Source of the DNA: Epiperipatus broadwayi
Taxonomy: Eukaryota > Onychophora > Udeonychophora > Euonychophora > Peripatidae
DNA: 64,000 nucleotides
NCBI GenBank assembly: GCA_028023455.1
Contig: JAQFVV010012476.1
Location: 1,965,820 to 2,029,819, forward strand
Direction of reading: 5' to 3'
Part shown: piece by piece, positions 29,431-40,762 of the stretch
Position numbering within the stretch: position 1 is the first letter of the stretch
Layout: each line of letters starts with the position of its first letter
Translations under genes and position numbers: made by a program
Notes under the pieces: generated by a model
Told to the model about the DNA's origin: nothing
Databases searched by the model: none
What the model saw: only the letters and a program-made list of their open reading frames with translations

Positions 29431-30820
29431 ACATATAAGTAGGTTAACAATAAACAAATCTTTGGGGTTGTAAATGGATGAGCTAAGTTAAAAGGGATAT
29501 GAGCTCTCTAAAGCATTATCTACCATTTAAATCATTATATGATAAAAGCAATTGAATCAAAGATTGCAAGACATATGCTTTAAGAACTTCTCCTTTTTAA
29601 ATTGCCTTGAATAATAAAATCTCCATGTGTGATTTCACTCTTATATAAATGTCATTAATGGTCTTTTTTGATATTAAATTTCAAAGAATTAATTAGTGAC
29701 CTTATTTTAATCAAGCCTATTTTAACGTGTTTTTTTATTTGCTGATATGTATTAAAATATATTAAACACTTTTCCTGTTCAACATTTTTTAATATAAATT
29801 TACTTAAAGGTAAAAAAAAAATTAAATCAATTCTCATTTCTAGACATTCATATTAAAAATATATTTACAAATAATGGAAGTACTATTAGAAATAAAAGTA
29901 TCAACTGCACATATAACAAAAACAGCATAGTGTTATTTATACTTAGGATTTCAAATTTGCCTTAAATTTAAAATAATGCATTTTGTGGAAAATCTTAATC
30001 TCTATCAAATCTTTATCCTTTAAATTTTTTTATTTAAAATATATAATGCACTGTAATTTGAACAATCTTTTTCTAATTGTAATGTATAAATATATCACAT
30101 TTTGAATGTTTGGAGAACAAAAGATTATTCAGTATTAGAATCTTTAAAACTTGTTAAGCATGACTTCAACCACTAACGCAAGAATCATACAGCTCCTAAT
30201 GTGTAAAATAAAGGATGCATGGTTCATCTTTAATAACCCTCTGCTATCAACAAAAAAACAATATAGTCACATTGTCCAAAAAGTGGAATATGTAAATTAA
30301 TCACTTACTTAATGTCATCTTATTTAAATCCCATAATGCACCCTGCTGATTATGAGTGATATGATTCTGGCCTTAGAGGTTATTAAAAACATGCTCAGCA
30401 AGTTTTAAACATTCTAATACTGACTGATCTTTTATTTTTCAAATGTCCAAAACATTGATATATACACAAATTTGACATTACACAACTTTTCCAAATTTCT
30501 AATATTGAGTATATTTTCTAAAAATCTAAAATATTTTTAAAAAATGTGTAAGCATCATATACTTACTAATAAAATAAATATTTAATAATTTAACATTAAA
30601 AGGTATTTTTTCTAATAACTTTGATGTAAATAAAGTAAAATAACAGTCAAAATCAGTTTATGCAGTCGACACATAGAAGTGTATATTCTCTTTATTAAAA
30701 GATTGACATAAAATTTTGGTGACAAAAAAAATTGTTGACCCATAATAGGTTTTATTTTGAATAATTATCTTAACAGTTGTAATAGAATAAAAAGTGTATA
30801 TAAAACCATTGAAATACATA
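29431..30820. other. AT-rich non-coding stretch
   Basis: No gene or element is recognised. Confidence 0.5.
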
Positions 30821-30905
30821 CTGAAACAGTAAGATTCGTATTCGAATCTTAAGTTTCACCTTTTTCTGTCGTCTCTCACTGACCGGTCTATCCCGCCCAA
30901 ATTTA
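30821..30905 (-). repeat. tRNA-like/palindromic module, copy 2
   Basis: On the minus strand it reads TTTGGGCGGGATAGACCGGT, then CAGTGAGAGACGACAGAAAA, AGGTGAAACTTAAG and the palindromic GATTCGAATACGAATCTTAC with TGTTTCA. It is GC-rich against its surroundings and matches the module at 10571-10662. The TTCGAAT core resembles a B box and the GGGCGGGATAG... start may be the less decayed head. No hammerhead motif is seen beside this copy. Confidence 0.55.
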
Positions 30906-32002
30906 AACTTTTTGATATTGAATTGTGTGTGTAACAATATTAAATATCTATAAATATATGTAGAATTCAGCATAAACACGCATATATTTCGATCTCAAAT
31001 TAAACGCAATAAATAGGGATAAAATAATATAATTTAGATTTCTTTTAGTTATATAATTTTAATCATTTATTTTGCATTATAAAGTTCGTATTTATTGCTT
31101 TGTTTAAATTTTGTTTAATAATAATTCTAAAAAAATCTGATGTAATATTTAATTAAAAGTTAAAATAATCTTATGTTCCCTTTTTGTCTTTGAAATTTAA
31201 AAGCATCGGTCAGTGATAGATAATAGATTAATTAAAGAAAAATTCCCCAAAGTATAATTAGTAAATGTAAAATGTAAACAATAGAACGGTAGCTTTTTTT
31301 AATTAAAAACCAACAAAATGCATTGATTATCCTCAGGGCAGATTAAGTAGAACCTAAAAATATCTTAACAAAAATGTGAAAGATCAAGATAAAAAAAAAG
31401 AGGCCATCTTAGACTTGCTGGAGACATTCACTTAAACTTTAGCTTTGCTCTCGATCACTGAGAGTCTCCAAAAATAATAAAATAATTTGTTCCTGCCAAG
31501 GTATGACCTAGTAAAGCACCTAGATTACTCTCCATCGGGAGATGGCCTATCGGATGCTGAACTTTCCATTGCCCGTCATAAATTCACCATGAAGATCTGC
31601 TGCCTGAAATAAATGAGAAAGCTGCTGCTGCTATGAAATTAAATGAAATATCTAAATACAAGAAAGACTTGTCACTCGTGAACTTTTGCGGCTAAACTAA
31701 TGGAATCAGAAAACTTCTTATAAAACAGGTACCTGTCTGTGTTCAAACTCTAGAGTACTCTAATAATATGCTATAGCTCTTCTTCATACTACTTATCTAA
31801 ATTATAAAATGTAAAACTACCATATGTATAACTAAACTGAATAATTAACTTAATGTGTAAATTTCTCTACTAATCTAGCTTACCTCATTCTATCTTGGGT
31901 GTGTATTTTTAAAATCTACATTTTATCTATATTTATTATTTAATTATTGCATGCTCATAATTATCTCAATTTTCAAAGTTTAAATCTATGATCGTTTGAA
32001 AC
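30906..32002. other. Non-coding stretch
   Basis: No gene is recognised. Confidence 0.45.
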
Positions 32003-32118
32003 AGTGAATGCGTGTCACATTTTCATTAATATGTACTTCGTCGGGCCGAGGCAGAGACCAGCCCGACATTCTTATTTCTTAATAACTTCACTTTCATATA
32101 AATCGACACGCATTCAGT
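32003..32118. repeat. Small TIR element with GC-rich hairpin core
   Basis: Ends GTGAATGCGTGTC and GACACGCATTCAG are inverted repeats of about 12 bp. The core holds GTCGGGCCGAGGCAGAGACC followed by AGCCCGAC, a hairpin with a GTCGGGC/GCCCGAC stem. The core recurs at 32541-32576. This may be a very short MITE; the target duplication is unclear. Confidence 0.45.
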
Positions 32119-33416
32119 GCATCATTTATTGTAATGCAGGGTCTACTACTTCACAAATGGCTGGCATATTAGTTGTAATAACTCCCAGTTTATATATGTT
32201 TTGTATTTATTAAATCTAATGAATAATTCTAGAAAATCACATTTCTTTGAGAGTCGCCAGAGTTCTTGAGTAAATGTTGGTAATGTAGAGCCGAGTCAGA
32301 AATCTATTTAAACCTCATCATAATTGTTTATACAGTATACATGTGTTACGTTTTAGAGATGTGATGACCCATTCCGCCGTGAAATTTCTGGATTCTTCAG
32401 GGTTCAAATTAACCCCAGTCATCCTATACAAGCGGGCATAATGGGTGCTCCCGTAGGACTTGACAACATCATGCAGCCAGCCGGCAAAACTGCGACATGG
32501 ACCGCTTGTCCTTGGTTATGCTTATGTGACACCTTACTTTGTCGGGCCGAGACAGAGACCAGCCCGACATTCTTATAAACCCATTTGCGGCATTGCAGTT
32601 TCGATATACTGCCCTTCCATATCGCCTTTCTAAAGCATACCACGTGTTCCTTTGCTTAGTTTTATTATTCTATATATATCACTCCACCTCTGCATTATCT
32701 TCATAATTCACTCTCAAATAAATGTTTGCCCTTAGTTATAAATAAATATTTTAATTAAATAAATATATGTCTGCCATTACTCTTATAACCCATACTTTAG
32801 ACTCTTGCATTGCAAAGGTATAAATCCCTCCAGGCATGCATTAGAAATACTTACTCGAGAATTTTAGGTAGCTAGATTACACCTTCAAATAAGTGAATTC
32901 TTTTTGTAAACATTTCAGTATCGGAAATACCGCTACTGAAATTCTCAATATAAAATAATGTCTAAATAAATAAATGTATTCTTTAAAATATAATCATGTC
33001 GCAAATTCCACTACTGAAGCTTTGAATCCCTAACATATTATTAGTAAATGACTTTATTAAAATGTATTAATAAATAATTTTAAACTATACGTCTGCAGTT
33101 ACGTTTCATTTATTCGATACCCATTCTATATAATATTTCCTCGATTATGTAAATATGAATGTTTAATTAATATTAGTTTGATTATTGGCTAGCTCGAGAA
33201 TAAAATCATGAATCTCTTGCATATCCCTGACCACCGTGCCTAAGGAAATATTTACTAATGTCGCATCAGATGCGTTGTTTCGTGGAACCGATAAACTATG
33301 TTCGAACTCAGTACCACGGGTGGCTTCGCTACTCGATGGTGCTGCTGTTCTATATGGTGGTCGAATTCTGCACTATGTTTACGAGTCACACGTTTTCTGA
33401 CCGTTACAATACTTTT
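32119..33416. other. Non-coding stretch with GC-richer islands
   Basis: Bases 32340-32660 and 33190-33410 are GC-richer than the surroundings. The first contains the second copy of the GTCGGGC/GCCCGAC hairpin (32541-32576). No coding signature is recognised in the short frames crossing them. Confidence 0.45.
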
Positions 33417-33667
33417 ATTCATATAAATGCAATAAAAAGTAAAAAAGTAAGTTTTTCCAGCTTTCATGGTATATTTAATATTATATGATCAAGATAAAAG
33501 CATGTAGATTTCACAATATTTCTGAAAATGAGTGTTGCACATATAGTTGTAAACATGAGTTTCTCATGTTTTTACTTTGATTAAATGATATTAAAACGGC
33601 TGCGAAAGATGAAGAAAAATTGATTTTAATACAATTTTTTTCTTTACTTTTTATTGCATTTATGTGA
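33417..33667. repeat. Inverted repeat ending at an (ATT)n array
   Basis: TTCATATAAATGCAATAAAA (33417) is complementary to TTTTATTGCATTTATGTGAA (ending 33667). Weaker pairing continues inward (TTTAATATTATATGATCAAG with TTTGATTAAATGATATTAAA). The right end lies 10 bp before the (ATT)n array. Confidence 0.65.
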
Positions 33668-33675
33668 ATGATAAA

Positions 33676-33975
<300 letters not shown>

Positions 33976-34242
33976 CTAATAATATTTCTATATATCATTC
34001 AAAAAATATTTGTGTCAATGGTTGTGTAGTATGTATTAATTTTGGCATTTATTTTATTTATTTAATTAATTTTATTTATTTCCTAAACTGTTCTTTTGAG
34101 TTTTTGATTGTATTTTTATTTAATTTATTTTTACATGTAAATTCCACACACAAGATTTTTCTTGTTTGGAGTTTTTAAATATTTGTGATGTACTTTGTTT
34201 TATTTCATAGAATAAATTGAATTGAATTGAAATTGAAAATTG
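33976..34242 (+). repeat. Candidate LINE 3' end between two (ATT)n arrays
   Basis: About 267 bp without coding content, ending AATAAATTGAATTGAATTGA just before the next (ATT)n array. The LINE at 45588-46890 ends in the same style (AATAAATGAATTGAATTGAA, then ATT). The body sequences are not clearly the same, so this is a related or differently truncated LINE tail. Confidence 0.5.
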
Positions 34243-34398
<156 letters not shown>

Positions 34399-35093
34399 TA
34401 TTCTTTACTTTTTAGTTTTATAAGTTTAAATACAATTTAATACCATAAATGCTTCATAGAACAGTATAGATAATGGTTCCATAAAGTATTTACATTATTA
34501 AACATTACATATTTGATCAGGAGAAAAAAATCATTTACATGTGATTAAAATTATGAATATTTAATTTAATACCATAGACAATAATATTATAAAGACAACT
34601 ACATCTTATATAAAATTTAATTTATTTCACTGGTTTTTTTTCTAAAATTTTTGCATACTTTAAAAAATGCATTGTCATTGGGAATATATTCATGTGTGCC
34701 AATTTTCAACTAGACTGGAAATTGGGAAGTAAGTGAAAATGCCATTGTAAGATTTCATCAGACAGGAGTTTAACAAAAAAACATAGCATAAATTAAACAA
34801 AGGTATATAAAAATAAATGGGAAAATGTAATTGCAATAATAAAACAGAAACCATATAATACTAAATCATCCATGAACTTCACAAAATCGTTAATCCTTTC
34901 ATAGCATTACAGAGGTAAAATTCTGTAATAATATTTGAAATATGAAACTTTGAAATTGTTAAGGTGCCAAAACACTCTCATTTAAATAATGTGGACTGTA
35001 TAAAGAATGAATATTTTCAAAATAAACAAACAAAATTTTCAGTGTCAAAGTTAAAGAAAGTTAACATTTTTTACAATAGTCAACTATTTATTA
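34399..35093. other. AT-rich non-coding stretch
   Basis: No gene is recognised. Confidence 0.5.
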
Positions 35094-36571
35094 CACCTGG
35101 GTCTCGTTTTATGCGGATTTTTTAAATGCAATTTTGAAGATATGAATTCATGTTTCTTTTTAATATCTTTTTATGCAGTTTTCTTTTATGTGATAAAGAA
35201 GTTCATATTTCACTTAAAATTGATATTTCTCCATTTTATATACACACACTATATTTTACATACTTTAAATGCCTCTTGGAAAAAGGTTTGGCAATAAATT
35301 TAGATATTGTAGAAGAACTAGAAAAAGATAATGAAACAAAATTGGAATCTATTCATTTCACAGCAAAATTGATTCAAGAAAGTCCTCAACTTTTTAATCA
35401 ATTGGACAATCATTTTCTTGTTAAAGACATGAATTATGAATGAGCTCTTAAATTTCAATGAAATTAAATATGTAGTTGTATGTAGGATATCACGAGCTTC
35501 ATAAACAATTAGTAAAATCATCTCAAAGTTAAAACACTGATTACATTGTCAACAGAAAACCATTAACTTTTAGACTGAAAGATTTTTCATTGGCTCAGTG
35601 AATTAAAGTTTTAAACTTTTGATTGGTTCAATTACCGAATCAGTAGTAAAAATATATTTGTCTTTTAATATTAGATTCATTTGTAAAGAGCAAATTAATA
35701 ATTTGTCAGATTATGAAAGTGAAAGAAAGTTTTTTCAAAAATAAATTTCTATTTATAATTATAAAAATATATAGCAGAGAATCTAAAAAGAACATTCACA
35801 AGCTATTAGACAATGCTGTGTATGTCATTGATTTTTTTCTCAATTTACGTTCATGTAAAAGTAAAGAATTTTTACTAAAATCTTAACTATTTTTTTAAAA
35901 TAATTATATTTTCAGCAGATTTTATCAAAATAATTTATAATATGTAAAAAAAAAAAATTGGAAAAAATAGTCTAAAATATACATTTTCATTTTGAATGTC
36001 AAGCACTCCCTTTGGTTCAAAATGAGCAGCAACAACAGCACCTTATGATATGTTTTAAGCGTTACAAAGACCATAAATTCACTATGATAATGACCATTTT
36101 AGAGCAACTTGAAGCCATGAACAAAAATTTTTAGTTGATGCACTTATTAAACACAGCATGAGACTGAAGTTGGCGCTAATTGTATTTCCTCTTGTGACTG
36201 ATCTGATTTCTTATCAGGTCTCAAATGTATCCGCATATTGTCAAATAGCGATAATGATTAAAATATGTTTGAAAAAATGTAAAATAAATTACACATAAAA
36301 ACATATTGTTTTGAATAAAATTAAATAGTTAATAAAAAAAGTAAAAAAAGTTTGTCTTGTATCAATTTTTTATTAGTCATACTTTATATCATTATTTTTT
36401 GTATGCGAATTTTAAAGTACTTTTACATTGTTGCTTTGCTTTTATGTGATTATCGAAAATTATGGAACATATGCCACATTTTTCAATGTAAGTTAAGGTC
36501 TACTTTTGTGCGATTTCTTTTATGTGTGTTTTTTGTGGAACCTATCTACTGCATAAAATGAGACCCAGGTG
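35094..36571 (+). mobile_element. Tigger/pogo-like Tc1-mariner element, longer copy
   Basis: This 1478-bp copy is flanked by TA (35092-35093 and 36572-36573). TIRs start CACCTGGGTCTCGTTTTATG on the left; the right end reads CATAAAATGAGACCCAGGTG. It is longer than the copy at 4939-5898 and keeps a transposase remnant (about 35270-35443). Bases 36150-36340 match the shorter copy, including CATATTGTTTTGAATAAAAT. The two copies allow a family consensus to be drawn. Confidence 0.85.
35270..35443 (+). pseudogene. Pogo/Tigger-type transposase C-terminal remnant
   Basis: The open frame that begins upstream at 35150 includes LEKGLAINLDIVEELEKDNE, then TKLESIHFTAKLIQE. This resembles the region after the DDE catalytic core of Tigger/pogo transposases, where a Leu...Asp-Val-x-Glu-Leu-x-Glu-x-His block is followed by an L-x-T/S-x-E-E-L helix. 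The frame stops at 35443. The DNA-binding and DDE parts are absent. The family call is by pattern only; the flanking TIRs and TA target make it more likely. Confidence 0.5.
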
Positions 36572-36573
36572 TA

Positions 36574-37053
36574 CATTGTCTTTCCAATGAATGAACACTA
36601 ATAAAATAAATAATAAAATTGTGAATATAAAAGTGCAACTAAATTATGTCTGTATATTTAGAGATACAAATTAAAGTAAGTATGTATGTGCAATAAAAAT
36701 TATCATAGACTATTTACAAATTCTGATACTTTTGGGGTCCATATTCTGAAATGGACAGTACAATAAAATCTGAATTCATCCTGTACAATTCAAGATGATT
36801 AATAACCTACTTATATACAAATCATATTATTTCATGTTTCTAAACAGAAAAGCATGTGTTGACTAACTACACTTTTCTATTAGAGATTTAATAGACATTC
36901 TTTCTGTAGTAACATTTACGAGTCAAAAATGAATTCCAAATTCTGTTTATTTTATTTTATAATATTTCCATTGAGGAAGGTAATGATTTTATTAAATACA
37001 AGTAAACAAACATACTTTTTACAAGTAAAAACATATATAAATTTCTGAATGAT
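36574..37053. other. AT-rich non-coding stretch
   Basis: No gene is recognised. Confidence 0.5.
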
Positions 37054-39828
37054 CTCTAGAGCAGTGATGATGAACCTATGGCACAAGTTACAGAGATGAC
37101 ATTTTCAAATTTTTAACTGGCATGCAAACTATTTATATATCATAAATTTTTCAATATTTTTTTTGTTGCTAAAATTTGTATTAATAAAAATTTAATGTAA
37201 ACTAAAGATAAAATAAATAAATATAATATTATATTGCAATTTGATTTACAATTGAACTCTAATTAGAAGCAATAAATTATGATATTTCAAGTCAAATAAA
37301 ATGGTATGGTATACTGTGGTATCATATTCTATAAACCTGTCAAATAATTCCAATAAAACTAGAAAGTAAACTCAGTAAAATATTTTATAACTCTTTGAAG
37401 TAAATTTTTTCAAATCTAAAATAAAAGTAATCAAATGGTTTTCTGTCCTAATCTTTTTTCACCTAAACAGTGTTGTCACCATTTATTTTTTTAATATAAT
37501 AAAATCATGAACAAATGAATGAAATGCATAATCAACACCATCAAATGACATTTTTTTTTGGCCTGAAGTTTTGCTGTAAAAGTGAAATTATGAATCTTTT
37601 ATTTATAAAATTATTAAAGCTCATTTAAATGTATTTTTAAATAAATTTGTTACCATTATATTAATATGACTAATGACAATAAAAAACAAAATTTATTAAG
37701 CAGTAGAGAATTTTAAAATTGGTGGACTGATGAGTATGGAATGATTAACAAAGGCACCAGGGTCGTATGTGTTTTATATTCAGGAACAGTTGTATTGAGA
37801 ACATCATCGGTAAAATGGCATTATGAGACCAATTGTAAATCGCTCTGGGAAAAAAGTAAAGATGAACAGAAAGAATATATTGCCCAAGCATTTAAAAATA
37901 TAAATATTAAACCAATATCTATAATGAAATTTATCAAAAATCATTCAAATATAACTGCTGCTAGATTTTTTTATTTCAAATGTAATTGCCACTCATGGGA
38001 AAACCTTTTAATGATTGAGAATATATGAAAGAAGGTTGGGCAAAATGTGCACCAGTTCTTTTTGAAGATTTTAAAAACAGAGCAAAAATTATTCAGAGCA
38101 TAAAAGATTTATTGTTGGCTACAAATACAATTAAAGAGAGAATCCTGCAAATGGCTAACAACATAACTTAACCAACAAAAAAGAGATATAAAATCTAGTT
38201 TAATTTCTCTTTGCCTTGATGAAAGTACAGACATAAATGGATCAGCTTGATTGGTTATTTTTATTCGCTATTGTGTTGGAAATAATATCAAAGAAGAAAT
38301 GATCAGTTTAATCTCACTAGTAACTACAACAAAAGAAATAGATATTTGCAACACATTGTCAAAATTGTATCAATAACTATAGATGGTGCTTATGACTGGA
38401 AAAGAAAAGTTTTCTCAGTTTATTTACCAACCGTTTTGGACATATAATTTTGGGTTTTCATTGCATTATATATTAGCAGGATTTATGCATGAAGGTCAAT
38501 TTTAATCCATTGGATGATGCTATGAATGTTGTGACTAAGTTAATCAATTTTATATCTACACATTGAGTGAGATAAACTAAGTATACTATGGTTGACTTAT
38601 GTACAATAATGTCAGAAGATTAAGCTGAGAAAGAGTTCTTCAAAGATTCATTGAGGGTTTTAAAAAAATAGACTGTTTTTATATAAATAAGAAAATCATT
38701 GAAAAATAAAATGAATTAATGGATATTAAATGGCTTCCAAAATTAATGTTTTTTATTGATATGTGTTTACATTTAAACGAATTAAATATGAAACTGCATG
38801 GCTATAATAAGACAATTGTTGTCATGATTGGGTTGATCAAAGAATTTGAAGTCAAATTAGAAATTTTCAACCATGATGTTATACCTTCAAATATTTTCCA
38901 AATCTAAAAAAGTTCTGGACTGATTTAGAATCTCATGAGAAACCAGATCAAGTAAAACTTACTCAAGATATTTGTGCTGTTATTCAATCGATAATTAATT
39001 AGTTTTCTTTAAGATTTACTCAGTTCAGAAAATTTTCAGAAATATCAAAAATTTATTTTATATCCAGACATGACACCACTGGATAGACTCAAGTTAGAAA
39101 TTTTTGAATGGCTTAATTTGAAAGATATGGAAATGCAATCAGTCGATTTTCAATCCAATTCTATATGGAAACAAATTTGTTGACTTGAGAAATGAGTTAG
39201 AAACAATGGCAAATGATCGATTATTAGATATATTGAAAAGAATGCTGAAGAGGAACTATTGACTGCCTAGAATGCTATTTCTGAAACATTTAATTGTTTA
39301 AAAAAATTAGCGACGGCTATATGATCAATTTTTCCCTCTACATATGCATGTGAATCATTGTTTTCATAAAGAAATTTAATTAAAGACAATTCGAGAAATA
39401 GAATGACAGATTAATCTAGTTCAGCATGTACATTATTAAAAATGACAAAATATGAACCTGATATAAAATATTTGGCATCCAATGTACAACAGCAAAAATC
39501 TCATTAAATAATATCTATTTATGTTGATTTTATATGTTTATTTCCAAAAGTTTGTTTTAATTACTATTAATTTTTTACTATTACATTTTATTCAACTAGT
39601 ACTCTTCTAAATAAATATCGTTCACTTGCATTTAACTTATTTAGAAATTTTGTTTAATTATATATTTTTATTATTATTATTTTGTTTTATCAACTTTTAA
39701 AAAACTGCAATAATTAAGTTGTTTATATTTTGATTTAATAACTGTATGGCACGCCAATCATTTAATAAATATTTTTTGGAAATTTTTGGCACGCACACAT
39801 AAAAAGGTGCGCCACCACTGGTCTAGAG
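37054..39828 (+). mobile_element. hAT transposon with TIRs and 8-bp target duplication
   Basis: The element runs from CAGTGATGATGAACCT (37062) to GGTGCGCCACCACTG (39820), so its ends read CAGTGATGATG and, in reverse complement, CAGTGGTGGCGCACC. Flanking octamers CTCTAGAG (37054-37061) and GTCTAGAG (39821-39828) agree at 7 of 8 positions, as expected for a hAT target duplication. It contains one decayed transposase gene on the plus strand. Length of 2759 bp is normal for an autonomous hAT element, so this is an old full-length copy rather than a MITE. Confidence 0.88.
37718..39508 (+). pseudogene. hAT transposase (GTF2IRD2/ZBED5-like), decayed
   Basis: Translation in shifting frames gives, in order: NWWTDEYGMINKG and VVCVLYSG...SSVKWHYETNC (37718-37850), the zinc-finger-like N-terminus of the form W-x-x-x-Y...C...L-K-R-H-Y-E-T; SLCLDESTDING (about 38206-38240), the conserved D-E-S-T-D motif after the start of the RNase H-like core; then much decayed sequence with MDIKWLPKLMFFIDMCLHLN (from 38719), where W-L and D-I/x-x-H-L-N match the family; and near 39370-39480 LIKDNSRNRMTD...YEPDIKYL, the C-terminal dimerisation motif R-N-R-L-T-D-E. 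At least three in-frame stops and several frame changes make it non-functional. This group of hAT proteins gave rise to host genes such as GTF2IRD2 in other animals. Confidence 0.8.
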
Positions 39829-39991
39829 TAATTGATTAGTCTTCAAGTTGGACTGTTTAACATTTCTAAAGCTCAGATAGTTTTACCAAGCAGCTAATGA
39901 TTAAGTTATTTTAGTTCGATAAAGAACGAAAAATGTTTTTGCCTTTTAATATCTATTGAAATTTTTATGTGTAATATTTCTTTTTAAATTC
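39829..39991. other. Short spacer between hAT and foldback E4
   Basis: 163 bp of AT-rich sequence without recognised features. Confidence 0.5.
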
Positions 39992-40108
39992 TAATCTATG
40001 AATTATATAAGGGATTCGAACTCAGACTTTCACACGACTCTCAGCTCTCTATGCCATCTCATATTGCTGACCCACCTGATTATACACATGTTGAAAAGAT
40101 AAATAATC

Positions 40109-40152
40109 ACCAATATACATATTTCATGCTAAACCAGCAATCATCAGTTGGT
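40109..40152 (-). ncRNA. Hammerhead-ribozyme-like motif, copy 2 (left arm of E4)
   Basis: On the minus strand: stem I ACCAA; CTGATGA; stem II region TTGCT...AGCAT with loop GGTTT; GAA; palindromic stem III ATATGTAT; A at the cleavage position; TTGGT, which pairs fully with ACCAA. All universally conserved core bases are present. The weak point is the stem II base pair next to the core, which is U opposite U where a G-C pair is normal. Short stem III, as here, is typical of ribozymes in Penelope-like elements and retrozymes, which often work as dimers. Confidence 0.7.
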
Positions 40153-40554
40153 CCAGATTACTATCTCCATACATATATACAATCAATGCTCAGCTTTATA
40201 TTAAGATAGCCAATCTTCATACTTTAATGGACAGACTTCAGACTACTCCAATCCACAACTCTTTAGCCATCAATTCATTGAAAATTTGATGATGGAATGT
40301 TCAAAACCCTTGTTAGTGCCAAGTTTCTCCAGTACATGAGGGGTCAGAATGACTAAATGGTCAACATGAGTAGGATGACAACCTTGGCACTAATGAGGGC
40401 TTTGAACGTTCCATCATCAGATTTTTAATGAAATGGATGGCTGAAGGGTTGTGGGTTGGAGCAGTTTGAAGCCTGTCCATTAAAGCATGAAGATTGGCTA
40501 TCTTAATATAAAGCTGAGCATTGATTGTATATATGTGTGGAGATAGTAATCTGG

Positions 40555-40598
40555 ACCAACTGATGATCGCTGGTTTAGCATGAAATACGTATTTTGGT
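40555..40598 (+). ncRNA. Hammerhead-ribozyme-like motif, copy 3 (right arm of E4)
   Basis: Stem I ACCAA (40555-40559); CTGATGA (40560-40566); stem II region TCGCT/AGCAT with loop GGTTT (40567-40581); GAA (40582-40584); palindromic stem III ATACGTAT (40585-40592); U at the cleavage position (40593); TTGGT (40594-40598), which pairs fully with stem I. The core is complete. Stem II is reduced to three pairs (GCT/AGC) because of a C-A and a U-U mismatch, so activity is doubtful although the fold is clear. Confidence 0.7.
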
Positions 40599-40762
40599 GA
40601 TTATTTATCTTTTCCAACATGTGTATAATGAGATGGGTCAGCAATATGAGATGGCATGGAAAGCTGAGGGGCGTGTAAAAGTCTGACTTCGAATTCCTTA
40701 TATTTTAGTTTATATATGTGCAGGTGTGTGTAAGCCTGTACAGTGTATTAATCTATGGATTA

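Larger units (their letters stand above)
39992..40762. mobile_element. Foldback element E4 with hammerhead motifs and 14-bp target duplication
   Basis: Direct repeats TAATCTATGAATTA (39992-40005) and TAATCTATGGATTA (40749-40762) agree at 13 of 14 positions. The inverted repeat starts at base 40006 with TATAAGGGATTCGAACTCAG and its right arm ends at 40702. The arms are about 315-320 nt with a loop of about 60 nt (40338-40400). A 46-nt unpaired tail (40703-40748) follows. Each arm contains a hammerhead-like sequence and, closer to its outer end, a tRNA B-box-like TTCGAATCC/TTCGAATTCC. No protein is encoded. Confidence 0.85.
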
